Part shown: in pieces, positions 31,180 to 39,626 of the stretch
Layout: the number at the start of each line of letters is the position of its first letter
Position numbering within the stretch: the stretch's first letter is position 1
Assembly: GCF_900109355.1 (NCBI RefSeq)
Contig: NZ_FOBF01000034.1
Location: 1-63,043 of the forward strand
From: Nonomuraea pusilla
Lineage (GTDB): Bacteria; Actinomycetota; Actinomycetes; Streptosporangiales; Streptosporangiaceae
Reading direction: 5' to 3'
DNA length: 63,043 bases
Position numbers and translations under genes: made by a program
The notes under the pieces: model-generated
What the model was told of the DNA's origin: nothing
Database searches by the model: none
Seen by the model: only the letters and a program-made list of their open reading frames with translations

Positions 31180-32366
31180 CAACTAATTGGCCTCGCCGCC
31201 TTCCGGCGCATGGCACGGGGAATCCTGCCTACAGTGTTCGCCGCTGCCTGATGTGTGAAATAGCACAGCTTCGGTGGAAGATGGTGCACGAGGCGGTAGC
31301 CGCGCAGTTTGCTCAGCAGGACCATCTGCGGCAGCGGGAGGTCCGTGTAGCGTGGCAGGTTCTCGTACCACTGGGAGCTGTAACGCGCTGAGCGCTGGGC
31401 CGAGCGGACCGCCGATCTGGCCTGCCGCTCGTAGCGGGCGAGGGCGACCGGCAGCGGCGGCCCTTGGAGCAGGGCCGCGGCCAGGAGGGCCGCGTCCCGC
31501 AGGGCGAGGGTGGTCCCCGCGCCGATGGAGTAGTGGGTGGTGTGGGCCGCGTCGCCCGCGAGCACCAGGTTGCCCCGGCGCCAGGTCCTGTTGGAGACCG
31601 TGCGGAAGTTCAGCCAGCGCGCGCTTCCCTGGGCGTCACCCTGGCCGAGCAGCGGGTGCCCGTCCAGCATGCCGGCGAAGATCTTCTCCAGCCGGACCAG
31701 CGTGTCGGCCTCCCTCGCCCGGTCGAACCCGAGCCCCTTCCAGGTCTCGGGCGCGCACTCCACCACGCAGGTACTGCGGTCCGGGCTGTACGGGTAGCCG
31801 TAGCACCAGATCCAGCCGTGCTCGGTCTCCTCGAAGGAGAAGACGAAGGAGTCGAAGGCCCTGGCGCTGCCCAGCCAGACGTAGCTGTTGCGGCCGACGC
31901 CGACCTCGGTGCCGAAGTGGACGGCGTGGCGCTCGCGCATCCTGCTGCCGGCCCCGTCGCCGGCGACGACGAGGTCGGCGTCGGCGAGTTCCCGCTCGTC
32001 GGCGATCTCTCGCTCGTACGCGATGCGCACACCGAGGCCGCGGGCCCGTTCGGCGAGGAGGTCGAGCAGCCGCTGCCGGCCGATGCCGAAGCCCTCTCCC
32101 CCCTCGGGATCGGACATCGTCCGGGGACCGCGGAAGTAGTCCCACCGGTCCCAGCGGACCGAGCTGTCGAGGATGGCGCGCGCCGACTCGGGGTCGGTCG
32201 CGTGGAGACTGCGCAGCAGGGACTCGGAGTAGGTCACGCCCCAGCCGTACGTGGAGCCGGCCGGGTTGCGCTCGTAGACGGTGACGTCGTGGGAGGGGGC
32301 GACGCCCTTCATCAGGATGGAGAAGTACAGGCCGGCGGGTCCGCCGCCGACACAGGCGATCTTCAT
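31179..32366 (-). CDS. FAD-dependent aromatic monooxygenase
   Basis: The 395 residues begin MKIACVGGGPAGLYFSILMK (FAD-binding GxGxxG). Then come YGWGVTYSESLLRSLHATDP and FGIGRQRLLDLLAERARGLG, and the second FAD motif VLAGDAAHTTHYSIGAGTTL. The wording is close to the N-terminal domain of salicylyl-CoA 5-hydroxylase and anthraniloyl-CoA monooxygenase, so a CoA-linked aromatic substrate is likely. It stands 31 bp before the MBL-fold gene. If the palindrome between them is bound, only the latter two genes are shut off. Confidence 0.85.
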   Translation of the reverse strand: MKIACVGGGPAGLYFSILMKGVAPSHDVTVYERNPAGSTYGWGVTYSESLLRSLHATDPESARAILDSSVRWDRWDYFRGPRTMSDPEGGEGFGIGRQRLLDLLAERARGLGVRIAYEREIADERELADADLVVAGDGAGSRMRERHAVHFGTEVGVGRNSYVWLGSARAFDSFVFSFEETEHGWIWCYGYPYSPDRSTCVVECAPETWKGLGFDRAREADTLVRLEKIFAGMLDGHPLLGQGDAQGSARWLNFRTVSNRTWRRGNLVLAGDAAHTTHYSIGAGTTLALRDAALLAAALLQGPPLPVALARYERQARSAVRSAQRSARYSSQWYENLPRYTDLPLPQMVLLSKLRGYRLVHHLPPKLCYFTHQAAANTVGRIPRAMRRKAARPIS

Positions 32367-32515
32367 GCAAGCCCCCGCTGTTGCAGAACGCCGCCATTCG
32401 CTACGGCATGTAGCAGCAGCGTGGCAGCCCCGCCTATACCCCAAATCGGGTAATTAATCCCAAATTGGTACACCAGTGCTAGTGGCGCCGTCCGGGCTAC
32501 GGCCCTCCGCTCGCC

Positions 32516-33238
32516 TCAGCCGGCACGTCCCGGAAACGAAGCGGCCCCCTTCGAAGCGGAGCCCAGCTCCACGCAGCAGGCGCCGGGCCGGGGGACGAGC
32601 CTCGCCTCCACCGTGGTCGCTTCGAGCCCTTGGCAGTACGCCGACAGGAAGGCGTGATTGATGCCGCACACCAGGTCGGGATCCTTGGCCGCGAGCGGGT
32701 GGAAGGGACAGTTGTCGAGCTGGAGGCAGGTCGGCGCGACGCGGGCAGGCTCGAAGCCATGGCGTTCCAGCATGTCCGCGATGTAGGTGAGGGCCCGTTC
32801 GGTACCGAGCCGACCGGGCTTGAGCCGCTCGCGCTCGGCCTGGCCCAGCTCGCGCCCGCGGTCGGCCGCCACCCGTACGGCGCTCTGCGGCCCGCTCTCC
32901 CCGGGACGCTGCCGCCGTACCGCGTCCAGCAGGATCTCGGCGAGCAGGCCGTGCTCGCGCGGCGGGATGCTGACCTGCACCTGCAGGCCGGTGGGCTGAT
33001 ACAGCTTGGGGGCCCGGCCGACCCTCCGGATGCCGTCAGGCTGGGCGTACGTCGCCCTGAGCAGCCCCACCTCGACCAGCTTGTCCAGGTGGAAGGCCGC
33101 CAGCTTGCGGGAGATCCCGACGCTCTGCGCGGCCTCGTCGCGCGTCACCGGCGCGGGTGAGTGCCGGATGAACGCGTACATGCGGCGTCTCAGCTCGTCC
33201 TCGAGCGCCGCCACGGCGCGCACCGCCTGATCCGTCAC
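32516..33238 (-). CDS. SufR-like helix-turn-helix regulator with Cys cluster
   Basis: The 240 residues have an N-terminal winged helix (LRRRMYAFIRHSPAPVTRDE, SRKLAAFHLDKLVEVGLLRA). The C-terminal domain has cysteines in TCLQLDNCPFH, DLVCGINHAF and LSAYC, the spacing found in iron-sulfur-binding SufR-type regulators. This suggests sensing of redox state or nitric oxide through a cluster. No suf genes are nearby. It diverges from the DUF2231 membrane gene across 98 bp, which holds an inverted repeat (CACCAAC at 33252-33258, GTTGGTG at 33314-33320). Confidence 0.78.
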   Translation of the reverse strand: MTDQAVRAVAALEDELRRRMYAFIRHSPAPVTRDEAAQSVGISRKLAAFHLDKLVEVGLLRATYAQPDGIRRVGRAPKLYQPTGLQVQVSIPPREHGLLAEILLDAVRRQRPGESGPQSAVRVAADRGRELGQAERERLKPGRLGTERALTYIADMLERHGFEPARVAPTCLQLDNCPFHPLAAKDPDLVCGINHAFLSAYCQGLEATTVEARLVPRPGACCVELGSASKGAASFPGRAG

Positions 33239-33283
33239 CTGTTCACGATAACACCAACTTTGTCCTTTGAAACCGATCTTCTC

Positions 33284-33311
33284 TTGACCATCGAGCAGAT
33301 AAAGCTAAGAC
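33284..33311 (+). promoter_or_regulatory. Putative sigma-70-type promoter
   Basis: TTGACC, a 16-bp spacer, then TAAGAC, located 26 bp before the start of the DUF2231 gene. AGGAGG at 33326-33331 gives it a strong ribosome site. The GTTGGTG arm of an inverted repeat lies just downstream, where a repressor could act. Confidence 0.5.
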
Positions 33312-33336
33312 TTGTTGGTGAAATAGGAGGTGGTTC

Positions 33337-33843
33337 ATGTCCGCGCAGCAGCATCAGGCCAAGCGGCCCCTCACGGCGCTGGCCGGCCCGTACGGGCATC
33401 CGTTCCACCCGATCCTGGTCGCCGTGCCCATCGGCGCCTGGGTCACGAGCCTGGTCTTCGACCTGGCCTCACTCGTGGTGCCCGAGCCCGCATTCCTGGC
33501 CCGCGGCTCGCTGTGGCTGATCGCCGTCGGTGTGATCGGCGCGCTGGCCGCAGCGATGTTCGGGTTCCTCGACTTCCTGGCCATCCCGCCGGGCACGCCG
33601 GCGTTCCGCACGGCACGCCTCCACATGGTGCTCAACCTGCTCGTCACCGCCCTTTACGGCGCGGCTTGGGCGTGGCGAGCCACCGGCGCGGGCACAGGTC
33701 CGGTGCAGGCGGGCCAGATCGCGCTGTCGGTGGTGGCCCTCGCCGCGCTCACCGTCTCCGGCTACCTCGGCGGCAAGCTCGCCTACCGCTACGGCGTCCG
33801 CGTCGCCGACGAGAACACCCAGCAAGAAGGCTTCCGCTCCTGA
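33337..33843 (+). CDS. DUF2231 membrane protein
   Basis: The 168 residues have about four membrane spans. The DUF2231 start is GPYGHPFHPILVAVPIGAWV, with FGFLDFLAIPPGTPAFRTAR and HMVLNLLV following; conserved His residues may bind heme or metal. It is divergent from the SufR-like regulator and 20 bp upstream of a second membrane gene. The family often appears with redox or stress regulators; the exact job is unknown. Confidence 0.82.
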   Translation: MSAQQHQAKRPLTALAGPYGHPFHPILVAVPIGAWVTSLVFDLASLVVPEPAFLARGSLWLIAVGVIGALAAAMFGFLDFLAIPPGTPAFRTARLHMVLNLLVTALYGAAWAWRATGAGTGPVQAGQIALSVVALAALTVSGYLGGKLAYRYGVRVADENTQQEGFRS

Positions 33844-33863
33844 CACCAGGAAGGCACGTCACC

Positions 33864-34262
33864 ATGGCTGTCGCAGCACTCGTCCTCTGGATCCTCACCG
33901 CGCTCGGCGGCTTCTACATGCTCAGCGTGTGGATCTCCCGCGGCGGGCCCCGCAGCGGGCAATCCCGCCTGCCCGCCCCGGTCGCCTTCGGCCACCTGCT
34001 GCTCGCCGCCGCCGGGCTCATCCTGTGGATCCTCTACCTGGCCTTCGACGCCGACCTGCTCGCGTGGATCGCGCTGGCCCTGCTGGTGGTGGTCGCGCTG
34101 CTCGGCTTCTCGATGCTGGCCCGCTGGATCCCCGTCCACCGCGCAGGCGCCACCAGCACCGCCCCGGAACGTTCCATCCCGGTCGCCGTCGTCGCCGGAC
34201 ACGGCGTCCTCGCCGTCGCCACCCTGATCCTGGTCCTTCTCACCAACGTGACGGGCAGCTGA
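33864..34262 (+). CDS. Four-span membrane protein of unknown function
   Basis: The 132 residues are nearly all hydrophobic: spans at about 2-22 (VAALVLWILTALGGFYMLSV), 38-58, 64-84 and 108-128. GGFYMLSVWISRGG and a Ser/Arg-rich linker before the last span stand out. AGGAAGG lies upstream of the ATG. It is probably co-transcribed with the DUF2231 gene. Confidence 0.72.
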   Translation: MAVAALVLWILTALGGFYMLSVWISRGGPRSGQSRLPAPVAFGHLLLAAAGLILWILYLAFDADLLAWIALALLVVVALLGFSMLARWIPVHRAGATSTAPERSIPVAVVAGHGVLAVATLILVLLTNVTGS

Positions 34263-34282
34263 GCAAACGTCCGGGGCGTCGG

Positions 34283-35266
34283 TCACGACGCCGGGGTGAC
34301 GGCTTGCTCGGCGACGGCTTCGTGCAGGGTCCTGGCGAGCTTCACGGCGTCGTCGTCGGCCCAGAAGTGCATGTAGAACAGGCGGGGTCGTTCGCGCAGA
34401 GTGTGGTTGTGGAGCTCGACGACGTCGATGCCGCCGCCGCGAAGGGCTTTGATGACGCGCTGGATCTCGCCGGCGGTCATGGCGAAGTCGCCGTTGACGG
34501 CCGCCTTGCCGCCTCCGGTGGGCTGGAAGTTGAGCGCGGTGGTCACCCCCATGCCGGGGGGAATGACGCGGCCGTCTTCTGTCACCGGTTCGGTGCGTTT
34601 GAAGGTGAACTTGTAGATGCCGCCGTCGTTGGTGCCCTTGGTTCCCATGGCTTGGTCGAGGGCGGCAGTGTCGAGGTCCAGGCTCGGTGCGGGGGTCGTG
34701 GAGGCCGGGGCGATCGGGGTGGCCGTGACGTCCAGCGCGGCCCGGACCGAGCGGGCGATGGCCGTCGCGTCGCGGCCCATGGCGTGGATGTGCGTCCACC
34801 ACACCTCGGGCCGGTGAGACAGCAAGTGCTTGTGGATCGCGGTCTGCTGGATGCCATGGGCCTGCAGGGCGTCCGTGACCTTCTGCAGTTCCGGCTCGGT
34901 GACGACCAGGTCGCCCATCATCATGACGTCGCCGTCGGGGTAGCGGGTGAACGCGGTGTAGCCGCCCAGAGCCAGGCCGGGCTTGACGTCAACCCCGTAC
35001 GACGTGACCTTCAGGTCCGAGCGCGGGAACGGGACACGGTAGACCTTCTTGTCCGCCGACAGCTTCCCCGGGCGCCCCAGGGCACGGGCCACCCCCTCCC
35101 ACCCGGACGCGTCACCGGTGGGGGACGGATCGGTGCCGGGTCCGCCACCGCCATCCCGGACAGCGCCGATGTCGTACGCGGTCCGCGCATCCCCTTGGAT
35201 GAGGGAGCATCCAGCGCCGAACGCCACGACCAACGTCAACACCGCAAGAGATCCATGCCGCCCCAT
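34283..35266 (-). CDS. DUF1259 lipoprotein
   Basis: The protein has 327 residues. A lipoprotein signal (MGRHGSLAVLTLVVAFGAGC) is followed by two DUF1259 repeats: about 65-185 (VYRVPFPRSDLKVTSYGVDV, EVWWTHIHAMG) and about 200-325 (VIPPGMGVTTALNFQPTGGG, HNHTLRERPRLFYMHFWADD). DUF1259 proteins are exported and of unknown role. The ATG at 35266 places the lipobox Cys at about 20; an open frame of 13 more codons precedes it. It converges on the membrane gene to its left. Confidence 0.8.
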   Translation of the reverse strand: MGRHGSLAVLTLVVAFGAGCSLIQGDARTAYDIGAVRDGGGGPGTDPSPTGDASGWEGVARALGRPGKLSADKKVYRVPFPRSDLKVTSYGVDVKPGLALGGYTAFTRYPDGDVMMMGDLVVTEPELQKVTDALQAHGIQQTAIHKHLLSHRPEVWWTHIHAMGRDATAIARSVRAALDVTATPIAPASTTPAPSLDLDTAALDQAMGTKGTNDGGIYKFTFKRTEPVTEDGRVIPPGMGVTTALNFQPTGGGKAAVNGDFAMTAGEIQRVIKALRGGGIDVVELHNHTLRERPRLFYMHFWADDDAVKLARTLHEAVAEQAVTPAS

Positions 35267-35486
35267 CGCCACCCAATCCCACGCTTTTTCTGATAAGTCA
35301 CCCAACGACTACAGAAAGTACCCAAAGGCTACGCATGGTAACCAATCGGGCCGCGCCACGGCGCCGAAGCGGCCCTGACGATCGCCACGACATGGCCGGG
35401 CCACCCTGGGCGCTTGCGATGACCGACGGTCCGGGGCTCGCTCCTCACCCTGGCTCACCGACGGTGCTGCCAGTGGCCGTTCTCCT

Positions 35487-35660
35487 TCAGGAGCCGTTTC
35501 GCGGCGTGCTGGGTGACTTGAACGCTGGACGGGCAAGGGGCTCGTCCACCTCGGTGTTCCGGGGCTCGACGTTCCAGGTGGTCCCGTCGACGAGCACCAG
35601 CCACGGGCCGTCCGGCTTCACGGCCAGAACGCGGCGCACGGAACCGGTCTCCATGTCCAC
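35487..35660 (-). CDS. Possible small protein, unknown
   Basis: A 57-codon frame (GTG 35660, or ATG 35654) reads METGSVRRVLAVKPDGPWLV then LVDGTTWNVEPRNTEVDEPL. The hydrophobic/charged alternation looks like a real short beta protein and not random antisense. It diverges from the PadR gene. There is no clear ribosome site and no family. The rest of the 35267-35729 stretch shows nothing else. Confidence 0.35.
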   Translation of the reverse strand: MDMETGSVRRVLAVKPDGPWLVLVDGTTWNVEPRNTEVDEPLARPAFKSPSTPRNGS

Positions 35661-35700
35661 CAGCTTGACACGCCGCCGCAGCAGGAGCCGGCGTTGCGGA

Positions 35701-35722
35701 CGCTTCGTTGAACGGAATAATG
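35701..35722. promoter_or_regulatory. PadR operator before padR
   Basis: CTTCGTTGAACGGAATA shares the core CTTCGTT-x-AACGGA-x-TA with 36963-36980. It lies just before the PadR start, as expected for self-repression. Confidence 0.6.
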
Positions 35723-35729
35723 TCGGCGC

Positions 35730-36050
35730 ATGCCCAGGGGAACCTCTGAAGTCAGCGAGCCGATGTACTTCGTGCTCGCCGCCCTACGCGCCGGCCCGCT
35801 GCACGGCCACGCGATCAGCAAGTCGGTCAAGGAGCTGTCGGGAGGCCGGGTCCAGCCGTCGGTCGGCACCCTGTACGGCATCCTGGAGCGCCTCAACGAG
35901 CGGGGCGTGATCGCCGTGGACAGGGAGGAGACGGTCAACGGCCGCAACCGGCGCTACTTCCGGATCACGGATGAGGGTCAGGCTCTGGTGGAGGCCGAGG
36001 CCAGGCGCATGCACGAGGCCGCCCAGCTCGTGCTGCACCCCAGCACATGA
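35730..36050 (+). CDS. PadR-family regulator
   Basis: The 106 residues show the PadR winged helix: YFVLAALRAGPLHGHAISKS, VQPSVGTLYGILERLNERGV and NRRYFRITDEGQALVEAEAR. PadR proteins repress nearby export or resistance genes until a ligand binds. It overlaps the next gene by ATGA, and its operator motif recurs before the lipoprotein-export operon at 36993. Confidence 0.88.
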   Translation: MPRGTSEVSEPMYFVLAALRAGPLHGHAISKSVKELSGGRVQPSVGTLYGILERLNERGVIAVDREETVNGRNRRYFRITDEGQALVEAEARRMHEAAQLVLHPST

Positions 36051-36958
36051 CCACCGCCACACCCTCGCCGACGACCGTCCTCGAACGCCGCTACCGCAGG
36101 CTGCTGCTCGCGTATCCGAGGAAGTACCGCGCGGCGCACGGTGACGAGCTGCTCGACGTCCTGCTGGAGTCGGCCGGCCCCGGCAGGACGGTCCCGGCGC
36201 CCAGGGAGGCGTGGGGCCTGCTGACGGGCGGCGTGCGGAGCCGCATCGCCCACCAGGCGACGGGCAGCGCGTGGGCGGACGGCCTGCACCTGGGCGTCAC
36301 GGCGGTGGCGGCGGCGAACCTGGCCGCGCTGCTCCCGTACGTGGGCGCCATGCCGCTGTGGACGCTGCTGTCGGCGCTGGCGCTGCTGGCCGTCCTGCGC
36401 GGCCGGGTGCTGGCGGCGTTACCGCTCTCGCTCGTCACCGGCCTTAAGGCGGTCGCGATGGCGGACGGCCGGCAGGTGTTCGACGTGACGCTGCTGCCGG
36501 TGGACCCGTCGTTCCTCTCCGACCGCCCCCTGTTCGCGGTCAGCAGCCCCTTCGCCGTGGCCTCGCAGTACGCGGTGGTGCTGCTCGGGTTGCTGGTGCT
36601 GGCGTCGAGGAGGCGGGAGGCGCCACGGGTCCGGTCGTGGTGGTGGTACGGGGCCGCCGTGGCCGTCGCGTGGGCGGGTCCCGCGTGGATGGAGGACGAC
36701 AGGACGTTCCCGCTCAGTCTGAGCAGGCTGGCGGTGGAGGCGGCGGCGTTGGGGCTGGCCGCCGCGGCGTGTTACCTGGCGCGCGACCCCCGGTGGGCGT
36801 TGGCGTCGGGCATCTACCTGCTGGTGACGTCCGTCGAGCTGACCCTGCACGCCGAGGAACTGACCAGGCAGCACCTGGCCTACTGGGCCGTGCTGGCCGT
36901 GCTGGCCCTCGGGGCCGCCTGCGCGCCTTTCCGGCAGCGGCGGCATTGTCTGGATTGA
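36047..36958 (+). CDS. Membrane protein coupled to PadR
   Basis: The 303 residues begin with a soluble segment (LERRYRRLLLAYPRKYRAAH then GDELLDVLLE), the 'permease prefix' style found next to PadR genes. Six to seven spans follow from about residue 80 to 297. The ATGA overlap with padR indicates joint translation. It may be a membrane partner that informs or anchors PadR; the role is not known. Confidence 0.72.
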   Translation: MTTATPSPTTVLERRYRRLLLAYPRKYRAAHGDELLDVLLESAGPGRTVPAPREAWGLLTGGVRSRIAHQATGSAWADGLHLGVTAVAAANLAALLPYVGAMPLWTLLSALALLAVLRGRVLAALPLSLVTGLKAVAMADGRQVFDVTLLPVDPSFLSDRPLFAVSSPFAVASQYAVVLLGLLVLASRRREAPRVRSWWWYGAAVAVAWAGPAWMEDDRTFPLSLSRLAVEAAALGLAAAACYLARDPRWALASGIYLLVTSVELTLHAEELTRQHLAYWAVLAVLALGAACAPFRQRRHCLD

Positions 36959-36959
36959 C

Positions 36960-36983
36960 CATACTTCGTTAAACGGAGTATGG
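36960..36983. promoter_or_regulatory. PadR operator before the export operon
   Basis: ATACTTCGTTAAACGGAGTA (36961-36980), completed by T, is a near-perfect 21-bp palindrome with three central-type mismatches. It ends about 11 bp before the lipoprotein ATG and contains its GGAG ribosome site, so bound PadR would block transcription start. Confidence 0.65.
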
Positions 36984-36992
36984 TCGTCCGCC

Positions 36993-37892
36993 ATGACGAG
37001 GAAGACGCTGCCTACCGCGTTGCTGGCCCTGGCCGTCCTCTGCGGCTGCGGGGGCGCCGCGGAGACCGCCGCCTCGCCCTCGCCCGGGGCGGCGGCGGCC
37101 AAGGACAAGAAGCACCAGTTCGAATCGGCCAAGGCCGACTGCATGAAGCAGAAGGGCTTCAAGTACATCCCGTACGTGCGTCCGGAGCCGAAGGGCACCG
37201 ACGAGGGGCGCCGCCGCATGGCGGGCGATTACCAAGCGATGAAGAAATATCGCGAAAAGTACGGGTTCGGCGTTTTCGCCATCCACGTCTACCCGAAGGA
37301 GCTGGGGAACCCCCAGGTCAAGCCGGACGACCCCGGCCAGGTCAACCCCAATTTCAAGATCCAGTCCTCGCTCTCCAAGGCGCAGAGTCAGGCGTTCCGC
37401 AAGGCGATGGACTCATGTGAGGTCACGTCGGCCAACCAGGTCTTCGGCCTGCAGCTGAAGCCGGGCGCCGACTACTTCGGCGAGGCGAGCAAGGCCTCGA
37501 ACCGGGCCGTCAGGACCACGGTCAACAGCGACCCCCAGTTGGTGGAGCTCGCCACCGCCATGGCCACCTGCCTGAAGGGCAAGGGCTACGCGATCGCGGA
37601 CACCACGCCCATGGCCATGGGAGACCGAGGCTATAAGGAGTTCTCCGCCCAGGAGGACAAGCTGGGCAGGGCGCAGTTCGACGACGTGCCCGACGTCGCT
37701 CCTCCGCCGAAGGAGGACGAGGTGCCGATGATCTACGCGCCGACGCTCACCCCGGAGCAGGCCAAGCCGTACCTGACCAAGGAGATCAAGGCGGCTCTCG
37801 ACGACCTGGAATGCGGCAAGGACTTCTACCCCGCCTACCTGCCGAAGGAGACCGCGATCAGGGAGCGGGTCGACGAGCAGTACGGCATGTGA
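36993..37892 (+). CDS. Lipoprotein of the PadR-controlled export operon
   Basis: The 299 residues start with a lipoprotein signal (MTRKTLPTALLALAVLCGCG). Four further cysteines occur in ADCMKQKGF, DSCEVTS, ATCLKGKG and LECGKDFY, suggesting two disulfides outside the cell. The repeated C-x-K-x-K-G-(F/Y) pattern hints at an internal duplication. It directly precedes the HlyD-like gene (ATG right after its TGA). It may act as substrate receptor or sensor for the exporter. Confidence 0.75.
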   Translation: MTRKTLPTALLALAVLCGCGGAAETAASPSPGAAAAKDKKHQFESAKADCMKQKGFKYIPYVRPEPKGTDEGRRRMAGDYQAMKKYREKYGFGVFAIHVYPKELGNPQVKPDDPGQVNPNFKIQSSLSKAQSQAFRKAMDSCEVTSANQVFGLQLKPGADYFGEASKASNRAVRTTVNSDPQLVELATAMATCLKGKGYAIADTTPMAMGDRGYKEFSAQEDKLGRAQFDDVPDVAPPPKEDEVPMIYAPTLTPEQAKPYLTKEIKAALDDLECGKDFYPAYLPKETAIRERVDEQYGM

Positions 37893-39626
37893 ATGAGACC
37901 ACGCAGACTCCTCACCGGCGTCATCGCCGGCGTCGTGCTCGCCGCCGGGGCGGGGTGGGCCGTGAGCACGCGCCTGCGCTCCCCCGCCGACGAGGCGGCC
38001 CGGCGGGCCGCGCCCCCGGCCTCCCTCGTCACCGCCGCCGTCGAGCGCCGCAAGCTGGTCAGCACCATCGTGGTCAGCGGCACCCTGGAGTACGGTTCGC
38101 CGCTGCCGATCAGCCTGGCCGGCGTGGTCGGCGGCACGTCCGAGACGCAGCGGGCCACCCGGGCGCCGCGGCCGGGCAGGCTGAGGGAAGGCGCGGTGCT
38201 GATGGAGGTCAACGGCCGTCCGGTGTTCGCGCTTCGCGGTTCCGTCCCGATGCACCGGACCATCGCCCCCGGTGCGAAGGGGGACGACGTCCGGCAGCTC
38301 CAGCGGGCGCTGCGGCGGCTGGGGTACGGCGCTCCCGTGACGGGCGTCTTCGACCGGGCCACGATCGCGGCGGTCACCCGGATGTACGCCAAGAAGGGAT
38401 ACGAGGCCCAGCAGCCCACACTGACCGACCGGCAGCAGTACGACACGTTACGCAAGGCCGTACAGACCGCCCAGGAGACCCTGGCGACCGAGCAGAAGAA
38501 CCTGGACCAGGGGCTCGACGTGCGGCCGCTGAAGATGAAGCTCGCCAACGCCAAGGCGGACCTGGCGGCGGCCGAGCGGGCGCTCGGGGAGGCCGAGTCC
38601 CAGGAGCTGACGCCCGAGGACGAGGGCAAGCTGGCGGCGGCGGACGCCGCCGTGCGCGCGGCGGAGGAAAGGCTCGCGCAGGCCGAGCAGGAGCTGGACG
38701 CGGCCAGGAACCCGCCCACGCCGGCGGCCACCGCCACCCCCCAGCCCACCGCCGTGCCCCGGCCCACCTCCTCCGCTGACACGAGCCTGCTGGAGATGCG
38801 GGTCGACAACGCCAGAGCCGATCTGGCGGCGGCCCAGGAGGCGCGGGACCGGGCGATGGAGGAGGCACGGCAGGCCAGGAGCAAGCGGATCGAGGAGCTA
38901 CGCAAGACGGCGCGTACCGCGAAGGAGGCGAAGGCCATGGCCGAGCAGGCGCTGCGCCAGGCCAGGCAGCTCTCCCCCACCAGGCTCAAGGTGGCCGGCG
39001 CCCGGAAGGACGTGGCGGCGGCCAAGGAGATGCTGGCCGAGTTCGCGCGTACGTACGGGACCTCCATCCCGCCCGGCGAGGTGGTGTTCCTGCCGAAGCT
39101 GCCGGCGCGGGTGGAGAAGGTCTCGGTGAAGCCGGGCCAGCAGGTCGAGAAAGAGATCGCCACGGTGACCGGCTCCGCGTTCGCGGTGACCGGGTCGGTC
39201 GAGGCGACGGAGTCCGACCTGCTGCGGGTGGGCATGGCGGCGAGCATCGAGCTCGACAGCGGCAAGACGTACAAGGCGACGCTCACCGCCGTCGGCGACC
39301 AGGCCAGGACGCCCGGCGCCGAGGCGCCGCCGAACGGGGCGCAGCCGGTCCTGCTCACACCCGCCTCGATGAAGGGGCTCAAGGCCGGGACCGCGGTGAC
39401 GGCACGGGTGACGGTGGGCGCGACCGAGGAGCCGGTGCTGGTGGTGCCCGTGGCGGCCGTCGTCACCGCGGCCGACGGCAGGGCGCGCGTGCAGGTGGAG
39501 TACGCCACCGACAGGACCAGGGAGGTCGAGGTGCGCACGGGCCTGACCGCAGACGGGAACGTCGAGGTCACCGGTGTCACGGGCGCGCTCAAGGAAGGCG
39601 ACCGGGTGGTGGTCAGCGGTGCCTGA
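37893..39626 (+). CDS. HlyD-type adaptor with peptidoglycan-binding domain
   Basis: The 577 residues contain an N-terminal membrane anchor (about 5-25), a PG_binding_1 domain (about 127-170: GAKGDDVRQLQRALRRLGYG, FDRATIAAVTRMYAKKGY) and a long Ala/Glu/Lys/Arg coiled coil (about 180-375) broken by a Pro/Thr segment. A barrel-sandwich/beta-barrel part follows (about 390-577). It would link a MacB-type ABC transporter to the cell wall. It lies between the lipoprotein gene and the ATPase gene. Confidence 0.83.
   Translation: MRPRRLLTGVIAGVVLAAGAGWAVSTRLRSPADEAARRAAPPASLVTAAVERRKLVSTIVVSGTLEYGSPLPISLAGVVGGTSETQRATRAPRPGRLREGAVLMEVNGRPVFALRGSVPMHRTIAPGAKGDDVRQLQRALRRLGYGAPVTGVFDRATIAAVTRMYAKKGYEAQQPTLTDRQQYDTLRKAVQTAQETLATEQKNLDQGLDVRPLKMKLANAKADLAAAERALGEAESQELTPEDEGKLAAADAAVRAAEERLAQAEQELDAARNPPTPAATATPQPTAVPRPTSSADTSLLEMRVDNARADLAAAQEARDRAMEEARQARSKRIEELRKTARTAKEAKAMAEQALRQARQLSPTRLKVAGARKDVAAAKEMLAEFARTYGTSIPPGEVVFLPKLPARVEKVSVKPGQQVEKEIATVTGSAFAVTGSVEATESDLLRVGMAASIELDSGKTYKATLTAVGDQARTPGAEAPPNGAQPVLLTPASMKGLKAGTAVTARVTVGATEEPVLVVPVAAVVTAADGRARVQVEYATDRTREVEVRTGLTADGNVEVTGVTGALKEGDRVVVSGA

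Noticed and set aside
16715..35470. Similarity of 16715-16785 to 35375-35450 (GATCGCCAC, ATGGCCGG, GTCCGGG, TCCTCA)
   Set aside because: Only short scattered matches; too weak at this GC content to call a repeat without an alignment score.
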